From JBBQDZ01 sp038237515 (lineage in GTDB: Bacteria > Actinomycetota > Thermoleophilia > Gaiellales > Gaiellaceae): a DNA stretch of 64,000 nt. A program made the translations under genes and the position numbers. Below are positions 50,962-59,149 of the stretch, in pieces. Location: NCBI GenBank assembly GCA_038237515.1, contig JBBRYP010000010.1, positions 1 to 64,000 of the forward strand, given 5' to 3'. The notes beneath the pieces are model-generated. The model saw only the letters and a list, made by a program, of their open reading frames with translations, had not been told where the DNA came from and did not search any database. Within the stretch, counting starts at the first letter, position 1. Each line of letters starts with the position of its first letter.

Positions 50962-51675
50962 TCACTCCTCGGTCGACTGGGTCGGGCCTGCAGGGTCCCC
51001 CGAGTACGACTCCTCGTGCCAGGGGTTCAGCCCGTCCTGCGCCCCGCCCGTGCCCTCGTGCGCCCCCGGCTCGGCCTCGTCGCCGGGCTCCGCCGGCGGC
51101 CCGACGTCCTTCAGCTCGGGATCGGTCTCGGGCCGCGCATCGAGGCTCGGTGGCGGGGCGGCGGCCGTCCCCCCGCCGGATCCACTCGGCTGCGGCGGCG
51201 TGGCCGCCCCCCGCGCCTCCGCCAACCCCGAAGCCTCCAGAACCTGCCCCTCGAGAGCCGCGAGCACGTTCTGCACCTGCTGGTTCACGATCGGCTGGAG
51301 GACGCGCTGGCCCATGCTGCCGACCGGCCCCGCGATCCGCACGTCGGCCTCCCAGCGCATCGACGTCCCGGCGCCGTCCTCGCTCTCGCTCAGATGGAAC
51401 TGGGTCGCCATCTGCATCAGCGCGCCGACCCCGGTGCCCTTTGCGGAAAGGCTCGCGAACTCCGGCTCGCGCTCCTCCGTCTTCTCGAACTTGATGCTCA
51501 TCGCGAGGCCGCCCAGGCCGAGCGGGATCTTGACGCTCGCCTTCCAGCGGCGCTCGTCCTCGACCTCGAATCCCTGCACGCCCGGCATGGTCTTCGCGAG
51601 GCGTGCAGGGTCGTTGAGCACCTCCCACACCGTCGCTCTCGGGGCGGCGAACTCACGCGTTCCGGACACCTTCAC
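50962..51675 (-). CDS. CoxG-like SRPBCC protein
   Basis: This 237-residue protein begins with a CoxG/SRPBCC domain (MKVSGTREFAAPRATVWEVLNDPARLAKTMPGVQGFEV, about 1-150). A Pro/Gly/Glu-rich tail of about 70 residues follows. CoxG in CO dehydrogenase operons recruits the enzyme to the membrane. The gene follows the large-subunit gene by a 4-base overlap. The long low-complexity tail is common in actinobacterial forms. Confidence 0.88.
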   Translation of the reverse strand: MKVSGTREFAAPRATVWEVLNDPARLAKTMPGVQGFEVEDERRWKASVKIPLGLGGLAMSIKFEKTEEREPEFASLSAKGTGVGALMQMATQFHLSESEDGAGTSMRWEADVRIAGPVGSMGQRVLQPIVNQQVQNVLAALEGQVLEASGLAEARGAATPPQPSGSGGGTAAAPPPSLDARPETDPELKDVGPPAEPGDEAEPGAHEGTGGAQDGLNPWHEESYSGDPAGPTQSTEE

Positions 51676-54206
51676 CGCGCATCCTCCACCCGGACGCCGG
51701 AGCGGCTCGCCGCCGGGTCGCGCAGCAGCTCCCAGACCCGCTGATACGGGTTCCAGCTGTCGGTGACGATGGGGCCGCCCGCCGGGCGGAGGGCGTCTTG
51801 GATCGCGGCGCAGACGGCGTGGATGCCGGCGCCGCCGCCCTCGCCCATTCCCTTAGCGCCGAGCGGGGTGAAGGGGGATGCCGACTCGATGTAGCCGTTC
51901 CGCATCGGCGGCATGTCGAGCGCGTGCGGGACGTGATAGTCGTAGAAGTTCGGCGTCAGGAGGTTGCCGTCCTCGTCGTAGACGAAGGCCTCGTGCAGGG
52001 CCGCGCCGAGCGCCTGGGCCGTCGCCCCGTGCACCTGCCCCTCGACGATCTGCGGGTGGATCCGATTGCCGCAGTCGTCCACGGCGGCGTAGTCCACCAC
52101 CTCGAGCACCCCGGTCTCGCGATCGATCTCGAGGACGCAAGCGTGAACCTGCGTCGCGTAGGTGAGCGTCAGATTGCCGTAGGCGCGCTCGAGGTCCGGC
52201 ACCTGGAAGGGCGGCCTGTACACGTAGCGGCAGTTCAGGGTCACATCGTCGAGCTCGGGCGGCAGGCCGGCGTTGTTCGCGTTGATGATCGCGCCGCACG
52301 CCATGAAGGGCAGGGCCGCCTCGGGGTTCTCCCTCACGCGCGCATGCCCGTCGGCGAGCTCGATCGCGTCGGGATCGCCAGCGCCGAGAATGACTGCCGC
52401 GAGCCGTTTCACCTGCGAGGCGAGCATGTCGGTCGCGCCCTTGACGGCGCCGAGCCCGGTGACCGCGAACTGGCTCGCGTACGTCCCCGAGAACCCCGCG
52501 TGCGAGTTCCAGTACGAGTCGTGTCCGGGCCGCACGTGCACGTCGTCGGGCGTGACGCCGAGGATGTCCGCCACCACCTGCGCCGCCGTCGTCTCGTGCC
52601 CCTGGCCCTGCGGCACGGTGCCGAGGGTGACGACGAGTTCGCCGAAGATGTCGAGCTTGACGGTCGCGACCTCGTTGTTGCCCGAGAACTGGAGGCTCGG
52701 GTTCATGATCATCGACTGGCCGAAGTTGTTCGTGCCGGAGTCGAGCGTCGAGCCGATGCCGAACCCGAGGAGCTTCCCGCGCGCGGCGGCCTCCTCGCGG
52801 CGGCGCTCGATCGATCCGTGGTCGATCAGCTCGAGCGCCTTGTCGAGGCAGAGCGCGTAGTCGCCGGAGTCGTAGATGCAGCCGTTCGGCGTCTCGTAGG
52901 GCATCTCCTCGGTGCGCACGTAGTTTCGCTTTCGCACCTCGATCGGATCGAGTCCGAGCTCGCTCGCGACGATGTCGACGATCCGCTCGGTGAGCCACAG
53001 ATGCTGCATGCGCGAGTAGCCGCGGTTCGGCGAAACGGGCGCCTTGTTCGTCACGACCTGCGTGAAGTCGACGCGGATGTTTCGCCAGCGGTAGCACCCG
53101 GGCGCTACCTGGGCCCAGATGATCGCGCCGAGCGGCTCGTAGCGCGGGAAGGCGCCGCAGTCGTCGAGCGCCCGAACGCCGAAGCCGAGCATCGTGCCGT
53201 CGTTCTTGACCGGAACGACCACGTCGAGGAACGTCCGCTCGTTGCCGTGCGCGTTCGCCGTGTGCTGATCAGAGCGCCACTCCGTCCACTGCACCGGCCT
53301 CCCCAGCTTGCGCGCCAGCAGGCAGCACGCGACGTAGTAGGGATGCAGGCAGATCTTGTTTCCGAAGCCGCCGCCGATGTCGTGGGTGACGAACCGCAGC
53401 TTGTCGAGGCCGACGCGCATCGCCGGGCCCATCCAGATCGCGGTGACCCCCGGCATCTGGAGGTTGCAGTTGATCGTCCAGGACCCGGTCGCCCGCTCGT
53501 ACTCCACGAGGCAGCCGCTGCACTCGAGCGGCGTCGAGGAGAACCGGTGGAAGTGCAGCCGCTCGATCCGCACGACCCGGTCCGCCTCGGCGAGCGCGCC
53601 ATCCAAGTCACCCCAGTCGAACTTCCCCGTCCAGACGACGTTCGATCCCGCGTCCTCGTGGAGGACGGGTGCGTCCGGCGCGAGCGCCTGCTCGGCGTCG
53701 ACGAGCGCTTGCAGCGGCTCGTACTCCACCTCGACGAGATCAGCGGCATCCCGAGCGATCTCCCGTGTGGCCGCGCACACCGCGGCCACCGGCTCTCCGA
53801 CGAAGCGTACGGTTCCGACGGCGAGCGCGTAGTCCTTGATCTCCGAGCCTGGGGGGACCGAGAGCTCGAAGAAGGGGTCTGTGAGCGCCGCGACCTCCTC
53901 GCCGATCAGCGTGCCGTAGACACCCTCGAGGCTCGCCGCCCGCGAGACGTCGATGGCAGCGATCGCCGCGTGCGCGTACGGCGAGCGGACGAAGTGGACG
54001 TACCCCATCCCGTGCCGGCGCAGGTCGTCGAAGAAGACACCCTGTCCCTGGACGAGCCGACGGTCCTCCTTCCGCGGGATGCTCTGCCCTGAGTAGCGCT
54101 CGCGCGGGGGCGCCTCGACGGGCGGAGCCTCGGTCGCGGTCTCCGTCGTGCTCGAGCGCGGGTGAACCTGTGCCCCCGCCGCGAGCGCCGCGCTGCGAAC
54201 CGTCAT
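51672..54206 (-). CDS. Molybdenum hydroxylase large subunit (CoxL/XdhA-like, not CO-type)
   Basis: This 844-residue subunit has the aldehyde-oxidase a/b hammerhead domain (about 50-170) and the molybdopterin-binding domains, with DIGGGFGNKICLHP, PQGQGHETTAAQVVAD and GAKGMGEGGGAGIHAV as cofactor loops. The catalytic Glu lies in the GEGG of that last motif. At the place where CO dehydrogenase has AYRCSFR and form II enzymes AYRGAGR, this protein has SPNRGYSRMQ. It is therefore not a CO oxidiser by sequence and probably hydroxylates an N-heterocycle or aldehyde. ATG at 54206 overlaps the small-subunit stop. Confidence 0.9.
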   Translation of the reverse strand: MTVRSAALAAGAQVHPRSSTTETATEAPPVEAPPRERYSGQSIPRKEDRRLVQGQGVFFDDLRRHGMGYVHFVRSPYAHAAIAAIDVSRAASLEGVYGTLIGEEVAALTDPFFELSVPPGSEIKDYALAVGTVRFVGEPVAAVCAATREIARDAADLVEVEYEPLQALVDAEQALAPDAPVLHEDAGSNVVWTGKFDWGDLDGALAEADRVVRIERLHFHRFSSTPLECSGCLVEYERATGSWTINCNLQMPGVTAIWMGPAMRVGLDKLRFVTHDIGGGFGNKICLHPYYVACCLLARKLGRPVQWTEWRSDQHTANAHGNERTFLDVVVPVKNDGTMLGFGVRALDDCGAFPRYEPLGAIIWAQVAPGCYRWRNIRVDFTQVVTNKAPVSPNRGYSRMQHLWLTERIVDIVASELGLDPIEVRKRNYVRTEEMPYETPNGCIYDSGDYALCLDKALELIDHGSIERRREEAAARGKLLGFGIGSTLDSGTNNFGQSMIMNPSLQFSGNNEVATVKLDIFGELVVTLGTVPQGQGHETTAAQVVADILGVTPDDVHVRPGHDSYWNSHAGFSGTYASQFAVTGLGAVKGATDMLASQVKRLAAVILGAGDPDAIELADGHARVRENPEAALPFMACGAIINANNAGLPPELDDVTLNCRYVYRPPFQVPDLERAYGNLTLTYATQVHACVLEIDRETGVLEVVDYAAVDDCGNRIHPQIVEGQVHGATAQALGAALHEAFVYDEDGNLLTPNFYDYHVPHALDMPPMRNGYIESASPFTPLGAKGMGEGGGAGIHAVCAAIQDALRPAGGPIVTDSWNPYQRVWELLRDPAASRSGVRVEDAR

Positions 54207-54691
54207 TGCGACCGTCCTCCACGCGCGGCGGTCTTGACGGCCTCCACGATGTTCACGTACCCCGTGCACCGGCAGATGTTGCCCTGCAGGGCTCGCCGGA
54301 TCTCGGTTTCCGTCGGCTCCGGGTTGGAGTCGAGCAGGTGCTTTGCGCTCATCAGCATTCCCGGCGTGCAGTAGCCGCACTGGAGAGCGTGATGGGCGCT
54401 GAAGGCCTGCTGGAGCGGATGCAGCTCGTCCTCGCTCGCAAGGCTCTCGACGGTCTCGATCCTCGTCCCGTCGGCCTGCACGGCGAGCAGCATGCAGCTC
54501 TTGATCGCGAGCCCGTCGCAGATCACGGTGCAGGCGCCGCAGTTGCCGGTGTCGCAGCCGATGTGGGTGCCGGTGAGCTCCAGGTCGTCGCGGAGGAAGT
54601 GGACGAGGAGACGGCGCGCCTCGACCTCGCGCTCGTAGGTGATGCCGTTGACGACGACGGAGACGTTTCCTCGGGCGGCCGGAGCCGTCAT
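54203..54691 (-). CDS. Molybdenum hydroxylase 2Fe-2S small subunit (CoxS-like)
   Basis: This 162-residue subunit has a plant-type ferredoxin cluster site (GCDTGNCGACTVICDG with a later Cys in KSCMLLA) and a helical cluster site (CGYCTPGML and GNICRCTGYVNIVEA). It passes electrons from the molybdenum centre to the FAD subunit. Gene order M-S-L with 4-base overlaps matches the standard operon of this enzyme class. Confidence 0.94.
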   Translation of the reverse strand: MTAPAARGNVSVVVNGITYEREVEARRLLVHFLRDDLELTGTHIGCDTGNCGACTVICDGLAIKSCMLLAVQADGTRIETVESLASEDELHPLQQAFSAHHALQCGYCTPGMLMSAKHLLDSNPEPTETEIRRALQGNICRCTGYVNIVEAVKTAARGGRSQ

Positions 54692-55503
54692 ACGCCGGTC
54701 CTCGTGCTCGCCGCGGAGACCGCTCGAACCGCCAGCACCTCAGCGAGGTGGCGGCGGTAGTCGGCGGACGCGTGGACGTCGCCGGGGGGGTCGAGGCCGG
54801 CCCTCCGCACCGCCTCGCGCACCGTCTCGGCCTCCGCCGAGGGCAGCTGCACGACCACCGGCGCCGCGGCGACGCAGCCGATTGCCACGTGCGCGTCGCC
54901 GTTGACGCTGGCGGCTGCGTTGACGATGCAGGTGCCCTCCTTGCCGATCGTCACGGAGGCGAAGCCGTCGCCGCCCGCTGCGACAGGCAGGGTGATCCGC
55001 GTGAGCAGCTCGCCCGGCCCCGCGGCGGTGAAATAGACGCCGAGGAAGAATTCGCTCGCCGGCACGACCCGCTCGCCTCTGCTTCCGGCGATCGTCATCG
55101 AGGCCCCGAGCGCGACGAGGAGCGGCGGCAGATGGTTCGTCGGGTCGCTCGAGCAGACGTTGCCGCCGATCGTGCCCCGATTTCGCACCTGCACGTCCGC
55201 GATCTGAGAGCAAACCTCGGCCAGCAGGGGACGGGCAGCCGCGACGTCGGACGAGATCGTCAGCTCGGTGTACGTCGTCATAGCGCCGATGTCGAGACCA
55301 CCCTCCGCGCTGCGAGAGATCCCCTTCAGCTCCCCGAGCCCCGCCAGGTCGACGAGCACGTCGGGGGCCGCGGCGCGCACCTTCATGACGTTGATCAGCG
55401 TCTGCCCACCGGCAAGCGGCCGCGCGTTCTCGTGGCCGGAGAGGAGCGCGATCGCGGCCTCGACGCTCGAGGGGCGTGCGTATTCGACCCGGTTCAGGAG
55501 CAC
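54688..55503 (-). CDS. Molybdenum hydroxylase FAD-binding medium subunit (CoxM-like)
   Basis: This 271-residue subunit has the two FAD-contact motifs ARPLAGGQTLINVMKVR and NRGTIGGNVCSSDPTN and the CO-dehydrogenase-flavoprotein C-terminal domain. It is the first gene of the operon. The GTG at 55503 is preferred to a TTG at 55539: a promoter-like -10 sequence lies 8 bases upstream of the GTG, so the mRNA may be leaderless. Confidence 0.92.
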   Translation of the reverse strand: MLLNRVEYARPSSVEAAIALLSGHENARPLAGGQTLINVMKVRAAAPDVLVDLAGLGELKGISRSAEGGLDIGAMTTYTELTISSDVAAARPLLAEVCSQIADVQVRNRGTIGGNVCSSDPTNHLPPLLVALGASMTIAGSRGERVVPASEFFLGVYFTAAGPGELLTRITLPVAAGGDGFASVTIGKEGTCIVNAAASVNGDAHVAIGCVAAAPVVVQLPSAEAETVREAVRRAGLDPPGDVHASADYRRHLAEVLAVRAVSAASTRTGV

Positions 55504-55510
55504 GCCGGCT

Positions 55511-55539
55511 CTTATATCCGAGCGACTTGCGGCGCGCAA
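55511..55539 (-). promoter_or_regulatory. Promoter of the molybdenum hydroxylase operon (probably leaderless)
   Basis: On the minus strand TTGCGC (55534-55539) and TATAAG (55511-55516) are separated by exactly 17 bases. The GTG start of the medium subunit is 8 bases past the -10 box, about where transcription should begin. No Shine-Dalgarno sequence precedes it, consistent with a leaderless message. Confidence 0.6.
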
Positions 55540-55570
55540 AGGTTGGCAGCCACCGGGGTATGCTCCGTTC

Positions 55571-56275
55571 GTGGCAGCCGCCGAGGAGGAGTTCGCCCCG
55601 ATTCTGCCAGGGCCTGCCTCGAGCGACTACGAGCGCTACCTGCGCACCGACGAGTTGCTTGCGCTCCAGAAGTCCCCGGAGGAGATGGCGCATCGCGACG
55701 AGCTCCTCTTCCAGACCGTCCATCAGTCCTCGGAGCTGTGGCTGAAGCTGGCCTCCTTCGAGGTCGAGGAGGCAGCGGTCGAGCTGCGGGCAGCGACGAT
55801 CGCGCCGGCGCTCCGCCTTCTGCGCCGCGCCTCGCTCGCCGTCCGGCTCGCCACGGAGCAGCTCGACATGCTCGAGCAGATGTCGCCTTGGGAGTACCAG
55901 GACGTCCGCCGAGCCCTCGGGCACGGCAGCGGCTTCGACTCGCCCGGCTGGCGGCGGCTGCGAGCGGCTGTGCCGCCCCTTGGCCCCGAGCTGCACGCGC
56001 TGCTCCGTGCCGCGGGCCTCGACCTTGTCGGCCTCTACGTCGACGGCCGCGAGCACGAGGAGCTCTACCAGCTCGCCGAGCACCTCCTGGAGCTCGACGA
56101 GCGGATCACGCTCTGGCGCATCCGGCATTTCAAGGTGGTCGAGCGGATCATCGGCGGGGAGGTAGTCGGCACCCAGGGGACGCCCGTCGAGCTGCTCGGG
56201 GGGCTGATCCACCGCAACTTCTTCGCAGAGCTCTGGCGCGTGCGCAACAAGCTCACGGAGCTCGCTGGAACCTAG
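55571..56275 (+). CDS. Tryptophan 2,3-dioxygenase-superfamily protein, divergent substrate loop
   Basis: This 234-residue heme-dioxygenase-like protein keeps the catalytic His region (LLFQTVHQSSELWLKL, H51) and the heme-ligand region (LWRIRHFKVVERIIG). The loop that in tryptophan 2,3-dioxygenase reads GTGGSSG and holds the amino-acid head group is GTQGTPVELL here. The protein is also shorter than typical (about 260-280). It may act on an indole-like compound other than tryptophan. It is divergent from the molybdenum hydroxylase and converges on a PLP-enzyme gene. Start GTG 55571. Confidence 0.8.
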   Translation: MAAAEEEFAPILPGPASSDYERYLRTDELLALQKSPEEMAHRDELLFQTVHQSSELWLKLASFEVEEAAVELRAATIAPALRLLRRASLAVRLATEQLDMLEQMSPWEYQDVRRALGHGSGFDSPGWRRLRAAVPPLGPELHALLRAAGLDLVGLYVDGREHEELYQLAEHLLELDERITLWRIRHFKVVERIIGGEVVGTQGTPVELLGGLIHRNFFAELWRVRNKLTELAGT

Positions 56276-57438
56276 GTTCGAAGCGCCGCGACCTCCGCGA
56301 AGAAGCGGTCGACCTCCTCGGCCGTGTTGTAGTGGGCGAGCCCCACGCGTAGCGACTCGGGCGGTAGGCGCTCCGTGAGGCCGACGCAGTACCAGTTGCC
56401 TGCGGCCCATACACCGACGCCGCGCTCGCCGAGGCGCCTGGCGACCTCGCTCGCGCTCGTCCCGTCGACGTTGACGAGGAAGGTCGGCACCCGGCCCTCC
56501 ATCGTCGGCAGCCCGTACAGCGTCATCGCCTCGGGCATGCGAGCGAGGAAGCGCTCTCCGAGCGCTCGCTCGTAGCCGCGGATCGTCTCGATCCCGCCGA
56601 TCGACTCGAGGTAGGCGATCGTCGCGCTGAAGGCCGCAAGCAGCTCGAAGGGCGGCGTCCCCGTCTCGAAGCGCCGTGAGACGGGCTCGGAGGCTGAGGG
56701 ACGGGCCTTGTAGGGGCGCCAGCGCTCCGCAACCTCCCGGCGCACGAACGCAACGCCGAGATGTGGGCCGCAGAACTTGTAGGGCGAGCAGATGAGGACG
56801 TCGCAGCCGATCGAAGAGACGTCGATGCGCTCGTGCGCGGCGTAGTGGACCGCGTCGATCCAGCTGAGTGCGCCGGCGCTCCGAGCGAGGGCGCAGATCG
56901 CCTCCGCGTCGGCGATCGAGCCGAGCGCGTTCGAGGCCCAGACGAAGGCGACGACCCGCGTCCGGTCGCTCAACTTCCGCCCGAGGTCGTCGAGGTCGAC
57001 CGTGAAGTCGTCGTGGGTGTCGACGACCACGACCTTCAGGCCCCGGTCGGACGCGAGCTCGACCCAAGGCGCGACACCGCCGTCGTGGTCGAGCCGCGTG
57101 ACGAGGATCTCGTCTCCCTCGCGGAAGTCGCGCGCCGCCACGCGGCTGAGCGCGAAGTCGAGCGAGGTCATGTTCATCCCGAAGACGACCTCCTCCGGCG
57201 TGCAGCCGAGGAACCGCGCCCCGTCGGCCTTGGCCCGCTCGAGGATCCCGTCGACCGCCCGGCCGGTGGCGTACGGTGCACCGAGGTTCGCGCTCGCGTC
57301 GCGCACGGTGTCCGCCATCGCCTGCCCCACCTCGTCCGGGACCTGCGTTCCCCCCGGTGCGTCGAGGAACACGAAGTCGCGCTGGAGCGAGGAGAAGCGC
57401 CGGCGGACGGCCGTAACGTCGAACGCTGCGCTCGCCAC
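56272..57438 (-). CDS. Aminotransferase class V PLP enzyme (cysteine desulfurase-like)
   Basis: This 388-residue fold-type I enzyme has the PLP lysine K221 (CSPYKFCGPHLG), the stacking His in DHDGGVAPW (H118) and D195/H198 (WIDAVHY). The C-terminal LRVGLAHYNTAEEVDRF matches a cysteine-desulfurase-like family of uncertain role. A mobile catalytic Cys loop is not evident. Kynureninase belongs to the same superfamily, and the neighbouring dioxygenase-like gene makes a kynureninase-type reaction thinkable but unproven. The gene overlaps the convergent one by 4 bases. Confidence 0.83.
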   Translation of the reverse strand: MASAAFDVTAVRRRFSSLQRDFVFLDAPGGTQVPDEVGQAMADTVRDASANLGAPYATGRAVDGILERAKADGARFLGCTPEEVVFGMNMTSLDFALSRVAARDFREGDEILVTRLDHDGGVAPWVELASDRGLKVVVVDTHDDFTVDLDDLGRKLSDRTRVVAFVWASNALGSIADAEAICALARSAGALSWIDAVHYAAHERIDVSSIGCDVLICSPYKFCGPHLGVAFVRREVAERWRPYKARPSASEPVSRRFETGTPPFELLAAFSATIAYLESIGGIETIRGYERALGERFLARMPEAMTLYGLPTMEGRVPTFLVNVDGTSASEVARRLGERGVGVWAAGNWYCVGLTERLPPESLRVGLAHYNTAEEVDRFFAEVAALRT

Positions 57439-57452
57439 CGGCGGAACCTATC

Positions 57453-58451
57453 TCACGGCAGGCGCGGCGACCACAGCGCGGAAAGGACGCCGGCGCCCAC
57501 CAGCAGCCCCGCGGCGACGATCAGGAACGCGTACGTCACCTCGGTCCGTCCCGCCGTGCGCCCCAGGTGGGAGCCGAGGCGCTCGTACGCCGTCTCGAGC
57601 GCCTTCGCGGAGCGGGCGGCGACGAACTGCCCGCCCGTCGCCCGGGCGATGGCCTTCATCGTCTCTGGATCGGGAGGCACCGCGATCGCCCGGCCGAGCA
57701 CGCCGAACGGGGGTCCGAAGGAGAGCTTCCCGCCCGCGGTTCCGAGCGAGACGGTGTAGACGCGGATGCCGGCCGCCTTCGCGCGGGCGGCACCCTGCAG
57801 CGGCTGGAGGAACCCGGTCGTCTGCGAGCCGTCGGAGAGGAAGAGGATCGAGGCAGAGGGGACGCGGGCGCGGCTCTTCGGGTCGAGCGCGATCGTCGCG
57901 CCCGCGTCCACGGGCTGCCGGGCGAGCTGGACTGCAGCCGCGAGCGCGTCGCCGATCGCCGTTCCGCCCATCGCGTCGCTGTCGATCGCGTCGACCGACC
58001 GCCGCACGAACTCGTGGTCGGTCGTGGGGGCGGCGCCGATCTCCGAGTCGGTCGCGAAGATCATGAAGCCAACCCGCAGCTGCTTCGGCACCCGGTCGAG
58101 GAAGGTTCTGAGCGCCGCCTGCGCGGCCGCGAGCCGCGTCGGCTGGACATCGCGCGCCTGCATCGAGCCCGAGACGTCGAGGACGAGGATGACGGTCGCA
58201 CTGTCCTTGGCCACGAGCGTCTTTGCGTGCGGCCGGGCGAGCCCCACGCAGAGCGCGGCGAGCGCGAGGGCGAAGACCGCGGGCGGCACGTAGCGGCGCC
58301 AGGAGCGGCCGCCGGCGACGGCCGCGAGCACCTCGAGATTCGTGAACCTGACCGCGTACCGCATCCGCCGCCGCTCGGCCAGGCGGTAGACGCCGGCCGC
58401 AGCCGGCAGGGCGAGGAGGCTCAGGAGCAGCAGCGGGCGGTCGAAGCTCAT
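57453..58451 (-). CDS. Membrane-anchored VWA-domain protein (BatA/BatB-like)
   Basis: This 332-residue protein has two N-terminal membrane helices, a von Willebrand A domain with MIDAS motif DVSGSMQARDV (about 90-290) and a C-terminal helix. It resembles the Bat proteins of MoxR-linked operons. It is the last gene of the operon MoxR-DUF58-VWA-secreted protein-VWA and overlaps the preceding gene by 4 bases. Such systems are thought to act in chaperone-like assembly or stress tolerance at the envelope. Confidence 0.88.
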   Translation of the reverse strand: MSFDRPLLLLSLLALPAAAGVYRLAERRRMRYAVRFTNLEVLAAVAGGRSWRRYVPPAVFALALAALCVGLARPHAKTLVAKDSATVILVLDVSGSMQARDVQPTRLAAAQAALRTFLDRVPKQLRVGFMIFATDSEIGAAPTTDHEFVRRSVDAIDSDAMGGTAIGDALAAAVQLARQPVDAGATIALDPKSRARVPSASILFLSDGSQTTGFLQPLQGAARAKAAGIRVYTVSLGTAGGKLSFGPPFGVLGRAIAVPPDPETMKAIARATGGQFVAARSAKALETAYERLGSHLGRTAGRTEVTYAFLIVAAGLLVGAGVLSALWSPRLP

Positions 58452-59149
58452 CGCCCCTCCGCGCACACGAGCCCGACCTGGACGACCGCCGGCACTCTGG
58501 CGAGGGCGAAGCCGGCCCGGATCGAAACGACGAGGCCCTCGCCGCGGATCGTCTGCGCGTCGGTCAGGCTCGCCAGCATGCTCCGGCTCGGCGGTAGCCG
58601 GGTCGGGAATCCGAGCGCGTGCGAGGCCCCGACGAGCCGCTCGCCGGGGGCGCAGGATCTCGAGACACGCTGGCTGCCCTGCCTGATCGGTACGGTCGCG
58701 ACCCTCCGGATGGTGGGCCGTCCGGGGCTGAAGACGGACGCGGACGCGGGGACGCGGCCGCCGCCGCCGGAGGACGGGGCGCATCCGACGCGAGGCCTGA
58801 AGGTCGCGGCCCGCAGGGAGAAGCCGACGTAGGTGGCCACGAAGACGACGGCGCGCGACGTCGAGATGCCGGGGTTGACGGGGCTCCCCGTGCGCGCGAG
58901 GAAGGCGATGTCGATGGCGCGATCGCTCAGCTCGGCGTCGAGGCCGGCTGCGAGGTAGCCACGAGGGCAGGTGACTTGGTACTCCACCCGCGGCGGCAGC
59001 GAGTGGCGGCTGGAGCGAACCACCACCCAGGGTCCCGTCACGGGAACGCACACCTTGAGGCCCCGGCACTCGCCCGTGGCGCGCGCCGGCGAGGCCGCGG
59101 CCGCGAATCCTGCCGCGACGGCGGCCACGAGCACGACCGTGCGCCTCAC
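58448..59149 (-). CDS. Secreted protein embedded in the Bat-like operon (unknown)
   Basis: This 233-residue protein starts at GTG with a signal peptide (VRRTVVLVAAVAAGFAAAASPARA). The mature part contains six cysteines (CRGLKVCVP, QVTCPRGY, RVGCAPS, SRSCAPGE, LVCAEGR) that could pair in disulfides. CPRGYLAAGLDAELS resembles short motifs repeated in secreted actinobacterial proteins. Overlaps of 4 bases on both sides place it firmly in the operon; it may be a client or partner of the VWA proteins. No family is recognised. Confidence 0.75.
   Translation of the reverse strand: MRRTVVLVAAVAAGFAAAASPARATGECRGLKVCVPVTGPWVVVRSSRHSLPPRVEYQVTCPRGYLAAGLDAELSDRAIDIAFLARTGSPVNPGISTSRAVVFVATYVGFSLRAATFRPRVGCAPSSGGGGRVPASASVFSPGRPTIRRVATVPIRQGSQRVSRSCAPGERLVGASHALGFPTRLPPSRSMLASLTDAQTIRGEGLVVSIRAGFALARVPAVVQVGLVCAEGR

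Noticed and set aside
51798..54092. A 764-codon open frame on the plus strand
   Set aside because: It is the antisense shadow of the molybdenum hydroxylase large-subunit gene, which has clear cofactor motifs. Long antisense frames are expected at this GC content.
51672..55503. Annotation as aerobic CO dehydrogenase
   Set aside because: Neither the form I nor the form II active-site loop sequence is present in the large subunit.
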